Assembly (NCBI RefSeq): GCF_900258475.1
Contig: NZ_LT984888.1
Span: 518,639-582,638, forward strand
Length of the DNA stretch: 64,000 bases
Direction: 5' to 3'
Source of the DNA: Anaerococcus sp. Marseille-P3915
GTDB taxonomy: Bacteria > Bacillota > Clostridia > Tissierellales > Peptoniphilaceae
This document shows positions 37,190-45,123 of this stretch, in pieces. The notes beneath the pieces were generated by a model, which was not told the DNA's origin, did no database searches, and saw only the letters and a list, made by a program, of their open reading frames with translations. A program made the translations under genes and the position numbers. The first letter of the stretch is position 1; every line of letters starts with the position of its first letter.

Positions 37190-38073
37190 TGTATTTAGTT
37201 TTTGATGTAGGCGGCACCCACAGCAAATATGCCCTGATGGATGACAAAGCCGAAATTAAAGAAAGGGGAAAATTTGACACAGTAAGGACAAATAGAGAAG
37301 ACTTTGTCGAATCCCTAGAAAATATTGTAGACAAATACAAGGACCAAATAAGTGGTATAGGCCTATCCATGCCAGGCTTTATAGATTCAGAAAAAGGTTT
37401 TATTGTAAATGGAGGCAGCCTTTCTTATATCAAAAATTGGCCAATAGTTGATGAATTAAGCAAGAGATTTGGCAAAGTTGTGACAGTAGAAAATGATGCT
37501 AGGTGCGCGGCCCTAGCTGAATATTGGCAAGGAAATCTCAAAGCCTATAAGAACTCTGTGACCCTAGTCTTAGGAACAGGAATAGGCGGGGCAATCATGA
37601 TAGATGGAAAGATCTACAGGGGAAGTGACCTAATAGCAGGAGAATTATCCTTTATCCTTACAAATATTATGGCAGAAAGAAAAATGGAAAATTCTATGTG
37701 TGCCATAGCAAGTGTGCCTCAAATGGTGGGAAAAGTGGTAGAAAGGCTAAATTTAGCAAAAGAAAATGCAAATGGGGAATATGTATTCTCTCTTGCAGAA
37801 AATGGCGATGAAGTAGCCCTAGAAGAAATAAGGGCCTACCTATCAATCATAGCCTTTTTGATCTATAACCTAAACCTAGTCCTAAACCCAGAAATCTTTG
37901 CCATAGGCGGAGGCATAAGCAGGCAAGAATTGACCCATACAATCCTAAAAGAAGAGCTAGAAAAAATCTACGACTCAATGGGACTTGACCTAAAGGTACC
38001 AAAGCTAACAAATTGCAAATTTTTCAACGACGCCAACCTCATAGGCGCTCTTTATAAACATATACAAAAATAA
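37189..38073 (+). CDS. ROK-family sugar kinase (possible beta-glucoside kinase)
   Basis: A 294-residue ROK protein with the ATP motif VFDVGGTHSKYA at the N terminus, GLSMPGFID, ENDARCAALAE and the phosphate loop VLGTGIGGAIM. The cysteine-rich zinc motif present in many ROK glucokinases is missing (the region reads NSMCAIAS). Coupled translation with a 6-phospho-beta-glucosidase suggests phosphorylation of the disaccharide (BglK-like) or of the released glucose; the sequence does not decide between them. Confidence 0.85.
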
Positions 38074-38084
38074 GCATAAAAACG

Positions 38085-38113
38085 GAGTTAGGCTCAAGCT
38101 TAACTCTATTTTT
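38085..38113 (+). terminator. Rho-independent terminator after the ROK kinase
   Basis: Stem GAGTTAGGC/GCTTAACTC (one wobble), TCAA loop, then TATTTTT. Confidence 0.82.
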
Positions 38114-38366
38114 ATGGCATAAAATTTCCTTACATATTAAAACAAAATTAAAAGGGGGTATTGAAATAAAGTTAAGGGAGGGTATCAAAGCAGACTTTAA
38201 GGATAATATACAAGATATAATAATACAAGAGTGAATAAGACTACTCTTCAAATGCACTTCAATACCTATTAAATTAAATCGGGACATTTTAAGATAATTT
38301 GATATATATATAAGCAGGGAGAATATTATATAATAAAGCTAAGAAATCGTAAACAGAGGAGAAATC

Positions 38367-38588
38367 ATGACTGAAAACTTAACAGCTACTGGCAATATCG
38401 ACCCAGATTAGTCAATAGACATAAGCCAGGAAGCTAATTTTATATGGGCCATAGCCAATAAATTAAGGGGCGTCTATATGCCTGACAAATACGGGAATGT
38501 CATCATCCAAATGACAATAATTAGGAGATTTGAATTCGTTCTTGAGCCGACTAAGGATGAAATTTTTAAAGACTACAAGGAAGAGTAG
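38367..38588 (+). pseudogene. Type I restriction-modification methyltransferase (hsdM) 5' remnant
   Basis: One frame of 74 codons with a good AGAGGAG box reads like the N terminus of HsdM. It is interrupted by TAG at codon 15 and ends at TAG at 38586. The diagnostic stretch SQEANFIWAIANKLRGVYM is followed by PDKYGNVIIQMTIIRRFE and FVLEPTKDE, which is the N-terminal helical region of type I DNA methyltransferases. The methylase domain is entirely missing. It pairs with an hsdR remnant at 42122, so a former hsd operon was probably deleted between the two. Confidence 0.85.
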
Positions 38589-38661
38589 CAATAAAAATGC
38601 AATTTGTAGGAAAGGAGTATGGGCAACGGTTTATGTCAAAAATAGAATCTAAAATACAAGA

Positions 38662-38921
38662 AAAAGTCATGTCTTTAGTGTATTGTGTATTTTTTTTCTT
38701 TACTTTTAGCCCTTCATAGCCTTGTGACTTGTATGCATTTACCCATCTTTTTACTATTTATTGATGAGAAAGTTTATATTTTTCTGATTAAGATTTATAT
38801 GAGATATTTGTTTCAAAATATTCCTTTACTACTTTTATTTTAAATTCTGTGCTATATTTTGCAATTAAAAAATTTACCTCCTTTGGTTATTTTTTTGGTC
38901 TAACTTTTCGGGGTCAGTACA
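38662..38921 (-). mobile_element. Decayed end of an IS3-family element with broken orfA
   Basis: Reading the minus strand, a terminal inverted-repeat-like end TGTACTGACCCCGAAAAG (from 38921) is followed by GTTAGACC, a GGAGG box and, from 38865, a frame reading AKYSTEFKIKVVKEYFE, then KRWVNAYKSQGYEGLK. This is the HTH N terminus of IS3-family OrfA. Two TAA stops interrupt it and the ATG is now ATT. Homology ends near 38665 and no orfB follows. This differs from the intact element at 59962. Confidence 0.8.
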
Positions 38922-39019
38922 TTTTCGGGCTAGCTTTTTTTTTCTTAGTTTAAGGCAGTAGATTATATATTTGAAAGGAACCAGTCTTATATGCTATAAT
39001 GAAAGTGATAATTGATATC

Positions 39020-39300
39020 ATGCGATAAAAGAAGGCCTTTAACTGTTACTTTATAAAGGCTATATTGATAGGTCATTTGGGCTTCTTCTTGATGTTTTTG
39101 GGAGATATGACCTTATATTATAATCCTAATGATTATGATGGCAAGCCTTATTTACACCCATATTTCTTTTGATTCTCACTCCCCTTGTTGATAGATTTCC
39201 AAAGGGTTTGCATATGATTATTTGCTGTGGCTGGTTCAATTTAATATATTTTGTTTACTACCTAACCTTATTGATAAACTATACAAATATGAATTTATAA
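39020..39300 (+). pseudogene. Decayed small membrane-protein gene
   Basis: A frame from ATG 39020 has a stop at codon 3, then reads KAILIGHLGFFLMFLGDMTL and YYNPNDYDGKPYLHPYFF before a stop. After a frameshift it continues ILTPLVDRFPKGLHMIICC and GWFNLIYFVYYLTLLINYTN to a stop at 39298. A TATAAT box lies at 38994-38999. The hydrophobic, coherent reading across two frames suggests a broken membrane protein; the family was not recognised. Confidence 0.45.
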
Positions 39301-39345
39301 GCTTATAAGTCAGGGATTAAATTTATTATTTATAGGAGAAAATTT

Positions 39346-40173
39346 ATGGGAAAATTAAATTTTATTGACAACAAGAAAACAAAAGCTGACTACAAAAACT
39401 GGGTTCCTGAAAGCTTGTTAAGGAATTTAATACTTGCAAGCCTCGTGGCTTTTATCCTATTTATAGCCCTTGGTGTCAGTGACTTTGTATTTAGCGGAAG
39501 AACTCGTCTTATATTTGCCATTATTCTTGGATATGCAACGCTGAAACTTACTTTCTTTGTAATTTGGATGAGAGTACTACATAGGGCTTTTGATTACAAT
39601 GGAAAAAGAAAGCTTGCCAAAATAATTATAGAAAAGACTGCAGCTTATGTAAAAATTCCTGATGGTGGACTTGGACTTGACGTAGGATGTGGTAGTGGAG
39701 CTCTTACTATAGCTTGTGCAAAGAATAATCCAAAGGCGACCATTGTGGGCTGTGACATATGGAAAGGTTCATATAAAACTGAATTTTCTAAAGAACTCTG
39801 TAAAAATAATGCAAAATTAGAGGGAGTAGAGAATGTGAGATTTGAAGAAGGAAATGCAGTGGATCTTCCTTTTGAAGATGAAAGTTTTGATGCAGTAACA
39901 AGCAACTACGTTTATCACAATATAAGTGGGAAAAACAAACAAAAACTTTTACTGGAGACATTGCGTGTGCTAAAAAAAGGTGGAGTTTTTGTCATCCATG
40001 ATCTGATGAGCAAGTCAAGATACGGAGATATGAATAAATTTATCGAAAAGCTTAAAAAAGATGGCTACGAAGATGTGCAATTAATTGATACAACAAAGGG
40101 GCTTTTTATGGGACACAAAGAAGCCTTATTCTTAGGACTTTACGGCTCAACTCTTCTTATTGGGAGAAAATAA
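39346..40173 (+). CDS. Membrane-anchored class I SAM-dependent methyltransferase
   Basis: A 275-residue protein with two N-terminal hydrophobic helices (about 27-48 and 53-75) followed by a class I methyltransferase domain: motif I LGLDVGCGSGALTIA (about 104-118), acidic loop VGCDIW, EGNAVDLPFEDESFD and VLKKGGVFVIHDL. The substrate is unknown. Codon usage is less AGG/CTA/GCC-rich than in the flanking housekeeping genes, which supports separate ancestry. It heads a small accessory cluster inside the broken restriction locus. Confidence 0.82.
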   Translation: MGKLNFIDNKKTKADYKNWVPESLLRNLILASLVAFILFIALGVSDFVFSGRTRLIFAIILGYATLKLTFFVIWMRVLHRAFDYNGKRKLAKIIIEKTAAYVKIPDGGLGLDVGCGSGALTIACAKNNPKATIVGCDIWKGSYKTEFSKELCKNNAKLEGVENVRFEEGNAVDLPFEDESFDAVTSNYVYHNISGKNKQKLLLETLRVLKKGGVFVIHDLMSKSRYGDMNKFIEKLKKDGYEDVQLIDTTKGLFMGHKEALFLGLYGSTLLIGRK

Positions 40174-40224
40174 AATTGTATATAAATTATTAGACAAATT
40201 TAGAAAGTTGATAGGGTGTGCAAG

Positions 40225-40851
40225 ATGAAATACAAAGCTTTTTATTTCTTATTATTTAAGGGTCCAATGAAGAAAGTTCTTACAGAAAAGTATGATAAAG
40301 TATATGGTTCAGAAATTATTAAGAAGAGTAAAAAAATTTATCGAAAATTAATAGAAGAGGCAGATGATATCGGCGATGACAATCCAATGGCATACAATGA
40401 GATGTTCGCCCTTGTCTTTGTTGCTCCATATATAGCAAGTGAGAAAAAAATTCCACCAGAAATCATTCAAGAGATGATGCGAAGAACTCTTTATTCTTTT
40501 AAATGGTATTTTTCTTTAATCAACCTCAATACTAAGATTGGAAAACAGGCCAATAAGAAAAATATTCTTAAGTATTACAAGTGGTATACAGATGAAAAAG
40601 AAAAGCTCTATCCTACATCCTTTAAGGTTGATTTTGTGGGAGAACCCTATGAGGGTGCTTGTTATTATAGAATTACACGCTGTCCCATTTGTGCTTACAC
40701 AAAGAAGCTGGGTGTCGATGAATTAATGCCCCTATTTTGTGAGCTTGATGAGCTTATGATAAGTCTTGAACATGGAGTACTTCACAGAAATGATACTATA
40801 GCAAATGGAGCGGATTGTTGTGATTATTTTATCACGGGCGATAGGGAATGA
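40225..40851 (+). CDS. L-2-amino-thiazoline-4-carboxylic acid hydrolase-like protein
   Basis: A protein of about 208 residues; GTG at 40216 is an alternative in-frame start and neither start has a strong ribosome site. The C-terminal half resembles the ATC hydrolase family (PF14196): YRITRCPICAYTKKLG, LMPLFCELDELM and ADCCDYFITGD, with the conserved cysteines of that family. The family name comes from a Pseudomonas L-cysteine synthesis enzyme, but many members occur next to methyltransferases with unknown function. Confidence 0.75.
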   Translation: MKYKAFYFLLFKGPMKKVLTEKYDKVYGSEIIKKSKKIYRKLIEEADDIGDDNPMAYNEMFALVFVAPYIASEKKIPPEIIQEMMRRTLYSFKWYFSLINLNTKIGKQANKKNILKYYKWYTDEKEKLYPTSFKVDFVGEPYEGACYYRITRCPICAYTKKLGVDELMPLFCELDELMISLEHGVLHRNDTIANGADCCDYFITGDRE

Positions 40852-40913
40852 AGTTAAGTTACAAGAATAAGTATTGGTAAAAACTTATAAATGATTATTA
40901 ATGAAGGTGTGAA

Positions 40914-41119
40914 ATGAGTTTTACTTATAAAATTGAATCGACAATAGTAAGACTTTTTGGGGTCAAAAAAATGTTTTAAAGAACAAGGATCAGATGCTTG
41001 AGTATGCAAAGGTAGAAAATGCAAAGGCAGTATTTGAAGGAATGAGCCACGGATAATTTCTCCATGGACATCCTAAAGATTAGGCTAAGAAACTAAAAAT
41101 ATTTTTAGAAAATAAATAA
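40914..41119 (+). pseudogene. Alpha/beta hydrolase gene remnant
   Basis: An ATG frame gives SFTYKIESTIVRLFGVKKMF then stops. A second part, in another frame, reads YAKVENAKAVFEGMSHG, stop, FLHGHPKD, stop, AKKLKIFLENK, stop. GMSHG and HGHPKD followed by a basic helix resemble the C-terminal His-bearing end of an alpha/beta hydrolase. The core between these ends is deleted. It lies between the ATC-hydrolase-like gene and the membrane protein gene. Confidence 0.6.
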
Positions 41120-41129
41120 GGAGAATATT

Positions 41130-41633
41130 ATGGATATAACAAGAGCAATATTAGATGGAATTGCAATGGCTGCTATCTTTAACGGTTCAGTGGCAGCTTT
41201 TGTACTGATTAACCCAAGATTTTTCTTCGATTCTTATCCAAAGGCAATTCAAAATTCGGCTCCAGTAAAGATGACAAAGGAAGAAAAAAGAATAAATTTA
41301 ATACTTACATATGTAATTTCAATAATATGTTTGATATATGGAGTGGCTTCTCTTTTACATACGGGAACAAGAGGACTTAGAGATCTTTTCTGGATGAGCT
41401 ATATTCAGTGGATAATATTAAACTTTGGAGATTTCCTTTTGTTGGATATTCTTTTATTCCAAGGAAAGTACAAGGATAGGATAGTCATACCAGGCACAGA
41501 AGGGCATGAGGACTACAAATTTGGAAATTGGATGAAACATTTGGCCATTAAGGAACATTTTATCTTGATGCCATTACTAATTCCAATAGTATCCATAATC
41601 CAAGCTTGGCTAGTGGTGTTACTGGGATTATAA
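41130..41633 (+). CDS. Four-helix membrane protein of unknown function
   Basis: A 167-residue protein behind AAGGAG with four hydrophobic segments (about 10-30, 57-75, 88-108 and 143-163). Residues between the first two are polar and include a MTKEEKR stretch. No family with a known function was recognised. It belongs to the accessory cluster with the methyltransferase and the ATC-hydrolase-like protein. Confidence 0.7.
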   Translation: MDITRAILDGIAMAAIFNGSVAAFVLINPRFFFDSYPKAIQNSAPVKMTKEEKRINLILTYVISIICLIYGVASLLHTGTRGLRDLFWMSYIQWIILNFGDFLLLDILLFQGKYKDRIVIPGTEGHEDYKFGNWMKHLAIKEHFILMPLLIPIVSIIQAWLVVLLGL

Positions 41634-41668
41634 AATAAATTTGATTAAGAAATCTCGAGGAGAAAAAT

Positions 41669-42109
41669 TTGGAAATTAGAAAAATATCAAAATCAGATTT
41701 AGAAGAATTAGCAAAGTTAATGGTAGATGTCTATAATGGTCCACCTTGGAATGATAAATGGACAGCAGAAACAGCCCTGGAATCCTTAACCGATGTTTCA
41801 GATTTTCCTAAATTTTTTGGCAATCTAATTGTCGATGGAAATAAAATAATTGGTGCAATAATTGGTCATATAAGAAGATATGCGACTGAATCAACTTTTT
41901 ATATTGATGAGTTTTTCATTTCTGAAAAATATAGGGGGACAGGTCTGGCAAAAAAACTTTACCAAACAAGTATAAAAGAATTGCAGGAAAGAGGTATAAG
42001 CGGTGCATTTTTTACTACTTTAAAAAATTCTCGAGCCTATAATTTTTATGTAAAACAAGGCGCTTGGGATTTGAAAGATTCTGCATGCTTCTACCATAAA
42101 TTTTTCTAA
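41669..42109 (+). CDS. GNAT-family N-acetyltransferase
   Basis: A 146-residue GNAT protein starting at TTG behind CGAGGAG. The strand FYIDEFFISEKYRGTGLAKKLYQ contains the acetyl-CoA loop (RGTGLA, motif A), and ARAYNFYVKQGA-like sequence (SRAYNFYVKQGAW) is motif B. The acceptor is unknown; the N-terminal DVYNGPPWNDKWT stretch resembles aminoglycoside/small-molecule acetyltransferase-like subgroups but does not settle it. Confidence 0.85.
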   Translation: MEIRKISKSDLEELAKLMVDVYNGPPWNDKWTAETALESLTDVSDFPKFFGNLIVDGNKIIGAIIGHIRRYATESTFYIDEFFISEKYRGTGLAKKLYQTSIKELQERGISGAFFTTLKNSRAYNFYVKQGAWDLKDSACFYHKFF

Positions 42110-42121
42110 AGGTAATTTTAA

Positions 42122-42607
42122 AAATACAAGATGTTTGGATGCAAGGATAGGCAGGGCCGAGAGCTGGCCTTTCACCTATATTCCATGAAGCAAGCCATCG
42201 AGGAGGGCTTTATCATCGATGTCCTCCAGTCATATGCGACCTATGAAACCATGAATATGGGAGGGGGAAGCCTAGGGGCTGATAATAAGAAAAAGCTTTC
42301 TGAAATAATTGATGATATCAATGCTAGGACCGGGTTGAATCTGGATGTGGATGAGGCATCAAGGGCTATCATGCAGATTAGGGACCTGATGATGAGGTCT
42401 GATGACCTTAGAAAGTCAGCGAGAAATAACAGCGAAGATGACTTTAGATTTTCCTTTTATTCTAATGTAGAAGATGCCTTGATTGCTGGCTTTGACCAAA
42501 ATAAGGATTTTTATAGCTTGCTTTTGGATAATAAGGATATACAAAAAGAGGTCTTGGGACTTTTTATACCAGGCATTTATAAGAATTTGAGGCAGGATAA
42601 TATTTAG
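42122..42607 (+). pseudogene. Type I restriction enzyme subunit (hsdR) 3' remnant
   Basis: The open frame (158 codons from ATG 42131, no ribosome site) joins two separate parts of HsdR. FHLYSMKQAIEEGFIIDVLQ and SYATYETM match the post-helicase segment of HsdR, and the rest (LSEIIDDINARTGLNLDVD, FYSNVEDALIAGFDQNKDF, YSLLLDNKDIQKEVLGLF) matches the C-terminal helical domain. The sequence between these is deleted. A stop lies just upstream and the nuclease and motor domains are absent, so no active enzyme can be made. Confidence 0.8.
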
Positions 42608-42615
42608 GAGGGCTT

Positions 42616-43329
42616 ATGAAATTAGAAGTGTGTATTGATTCTTATGATTCGATGATTTCAGCTGTAGTGGCTGGGGCTGATAGGGTTGAGATTTGTTCAG
42701 CTCTTGACCTGGATGGCCTTACTCCATCGGTGGGTCTTGTGAGGCTTTGTGAAGAATTTGATATTGAAAAATATGTGATGATTAGGCCTCGTCCTGGGCA
42801 TTTTACCTATGATGGGCTAGAAATTGCCCAGATGAAAGAGGAGATTATGGCCTTTAAGGATATGAAAATCCACGGCTTTGTCTTTGGTGTCCTTGATGCT
42901 GATGGCAAAATTGACATAGAAACTATGAAAGAACTTGTTTATCTGACCTATCCAAAGTCTGTGGCCTTTCACAGGGCCTTTGATTATTCAATTGGTGGGG
43001 AAGATCAGGTTGAGGACTTAATTAAGATGGGAGTTGAGCGAATTCTTACATCTGGCAAGAAGCCTAAGGCTATAGATGGCTTAGATTTAATAAGAGATTT
43101 GCAAGAAAAATACGGTGACAAAATCGAAATTATGGCTGGTTCTGGAATAAATTCTTCAAATATCAAGGAGATTTACGAGAAAACTGGGATTGAGTCTTTC
43201 CATATGTCAGCTAGAGATTATTACCAAACAGAGACCTCCTATAATAATTTTGGAGGGGCTTTTTCTGATTATTCTTATGCGGTCGGCATAGAAATTGAGA
43301 TGGCGAGGGAAGTTCTCGATTCTCTTTAA
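42616..43329 (+). CDS. cutC: CutC-family TIM-barrel protein
   Basis: A 237-residue protein of the CutC family (KLEVCIDSYDSMISAVVAGADRVEICSAL at the N terminus in pieces, LTPSVGLV, VMIRPRPGHFTY, FVFGVLDADG, VAFHRAFDYS, ILTSGKKPKA, EIMAGSGINSSNI). CutC was linked to copper homeostasis, but a direct role is disputed and the fold suggests an enzyme. GGAGGGC lies 5 bases upstream. It is the first intact native gene after the restriction scar. Confidence 0.88.
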   Translation: MKLEVCIDSYDSMISAVVAGADRVEICSALDLDGLTPSVGLVRLCEEFDIEKYVMIRPRPGHFTYDGLEIAQMKEEIMAFKDMKIHGFVFGVLDADGKIDIETMKELVYLTYPKSVAFHRAFDYSIGGEDQVEDLIKMGVERILTSGKKPKAIDGLDLIRDLQEKYGDKIEIMAGSGINSSNIKEIYEKTGIESFHMSARDYYQTETSYNNFGGAFSDYSYAVGIEIEMAREVLDSL

Positions 43330-43344
43330 AATATTTTTTTCTTT

Positions 43345-43362
43345 TTGTGACCTAGGTCATAG
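43345..43362. promoter_or_regulatory. Palindrome upstream of ldh, possible Rex-type operator
   Basis: TTGTGACCTAGGTCATAG contains the perfect 12-bp palindrome TGACCTAGGTCA. The outer arms TGTGA-N6-TCATA resemble the Rex pattern TGTGA-N6-TCACA. It lies 85 bases before ldh, just upstream of an AT-rich -10-like TATTAT at 43388. Rex control of ldh is known in other Firmicutes; here it is inference. Confidence 0.45.
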
Positions 43363-43429
43363 TAAGTTTTTATATTTTTGATAAAATTATTATAGAAACG
43401 TTGAGTAGAATAGATTGAAAGGAAAAATA

Positions 43430-44377
43430 ATGATTAAAGATAGTAAGATTATATTAATTGGTGATGGAGCTGTTGGTTCATCTTTTGCCTATGCTGCTAC
43501 CCTTTGGGGTATCGGCAGAGAGCTTGGAATTATAGATATCAATGAGGATAAGGCTGAGGGAGATGCCATGGACTTATCTGATGTTTTAAGTTTTGCGAGA
43601 CCTAAGAAGATTTATAAGGCTGACTATAGCGATTGTGCTGATGCTGAGCTTGTTGTAATTACCGCAGGTGCACCACAAAAACCAGGCGAAACCCGTCTAG
43701 ACCTTGTAGATAAGAATTTGAAGATTTTTAAGGATATGATTGGCAAGATTAAGGATTCAGGTTTTGAAGGGATCTACCTAGTAGCTGCTAATCCTGTTGA
43801 TATCCTAACTTACGCTACCTGGAAATATTCAGGTGCAGACTGCAACAAGGTTATAGGATCTGGTACAAGCCTTGATACATCTAGGTTTAAGAAGGAAATA
43901 GCCAAGCTTGTTGGTATCGATCCAAGAAGTGTGGATACCTATATCCTAGGTGAGCACGGAGATACAGAATTCCCTGTTTGGAGCCATACAAATATAGGTG
44001 GCCTTCCACTATACGAATGGGTGTCTAAGCATTCGCAAGTCGATGAGATGGAGCTATTAGCTACTTTCGATAAGGTTAAAAATGCAGCCTATGAGATCAT
44101 TAATAAGAAGGGGGCAACCTTCTACGGAATAGGAGCAGCCCTAGCCCGCCTAGCACAAGCTATAATTAATGATGAAAAGGCAGTTTACTCAACATCATCC
44201 TATCTTGATGGTGAATATGGCCAAAAGGATATCTATATAGGAGTGCCAACAGTAATCGGCAAGGATGGTGCAAAATGGGTAATCGACGTGCCTTTAACAG
44301 ATACAGAGCAAGAAAGAATGGACAAGTCTGCAGCTACCCTAAGAAAGGTAATGGAGGATGCAGGCCTATACGATTAA
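43430..44377 (+). CDS. ldh: L-lactate dehydrogenase
   Basis: NAD-dependent L-lactate dehydrogenase of 315 residues. The ATG at 43430 is preferred to an upstream TTG because AAAGGA lies 6 bases before it. The NAD fold is IILIGDGAVGSSFA, the substrate loop includes QKPGETRLDL, the dimer region is GTSLDTSRFK, and the active-site His lies in ILGEHGDTEFPVWS. It regenerates NAD+ by reducing pyruvate. The gene is monocistronic. Confidence 0.95.
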   Translation: MIKDSKIILIGDGAVGSSFAYAATLWGIGRELGIIDINEDKAEGDAMDLSDVLSFARPKKIYKADYSDCADAELVVITAGAPQKPGETRLDLVDKNLKIFKDMIGKIKDSGFEGIYLVAANPVDILTYATWKYSGADCNKVIGSGTSLDTSRFKKEIAKLVGIDPRSVDTYILGEHGDTEFPVWSHTNIGGLPLYEWVSKHSQVDEMELLATFDKVKNAAYEIINKKGATFYGIGAALARLAQAIINDEKAVYSTSSYLDGEYGQKDIYIGVPTVIGKDGAKWVIDVPLTDTEQERMDKSAATLRKVMEDAGLYD

Positions 44378-44472
44378 TAGGCTCATTAGTCTATGAAAAT
44401 AGCCATAGCCAAGCTATGACTGGCAAATCCCACAAATACATTTAACTAAATATTAACTACTATTACACTATT

Positions 44473-44499
44473 AACCCTAGCTTGGCTAGGGTTTTCTTT
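44473..44499 (+). terminator. Rho-independent terminator after ldh
   Basis: Perfect 9-bp stem AACCCTAGC/GCTAGGGTT with a TTG loop and T-rich tail. A smaller hairpin (CATAGC/GCTATG) lies at 44404-44418. Confidence 0.9.
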
Positions 44500-45123
44500 A
44501 TATTCTTTTTTATAAAATCTAATTTTTTAAAAATATTTTTCTTCTTGGACTTTTGGCTTAAATTAGGACTTTTTTCAATAATAGATAAATATTTTTATTT
44601 TATTAATTATAAATCATATTATTTCAAAACTTGAATATTATGTTGGTAGGTGTATTATATAGCCAGGACATGAAAAATATATTTTAAGATATATAAGTTA
44701 AGACCTATTATTTATTAAAAGATGACTTCAAAACATTTACAATATTAAGTTTCTTAATAAAGAGCAAATAATATATTATGAATCATAACTTATTAAATGC
44801 CTTTTACTAATAGGAATATTTCATAAAAGCCAATCTTAAGAAATTTCTTTTAGGTCTTAGCTTGTGGCTAAATTATTTAGTCCGAATTTAGAAAGACTAA
44901 CTATTAAAAGTCAAGAGGTGAAATAAAAAAATATAGGGATTGATATAGATAAAAAATGAATAAAAATAGGCACAACAAAAAGACCTAATATTTAATAGAT
45001 TTTAAATATTGGGTTCATAAGTTTTTTGCTCATGAAATTGTAATTTTTTTCAAAAAAACCTGTAAAAGGTAAAGGCTACACCCTAGCTTCGCTCGCCATT
45101 TACAGAAGCTTTATCAAAAATTT
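44500..45123. other. AT-rich spacer with a possible ROK-gene remnant
   Basis: No intact gene is visible in this ~620-base stretch. Near 44925-45000 a GAGGTGAA box is followed by a decayed reading NIGIDIDKK, stop, IKIGTTKRPNI, stop, which resembles the start of a ROK protein (usual pattern YIGIDIGGTKIKIG). The rest is AT-rich without clear coding signal. A GC-rich island (about 45075-45110) precedes the insertion element. Confidence 0.35.

Noticed and set aside
38120-38366. Possible gene between the ROK terminator and the hsdM remnant
   Set aside because: Frames are short and interrupted, with no ribosome site; it is best read as the old hsd promoter region.
44404-44418. Small hairpin CATAGC/GCTATG after ldh
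   Set aside because: No T tract follows; the true terminator is at 44473-44499.
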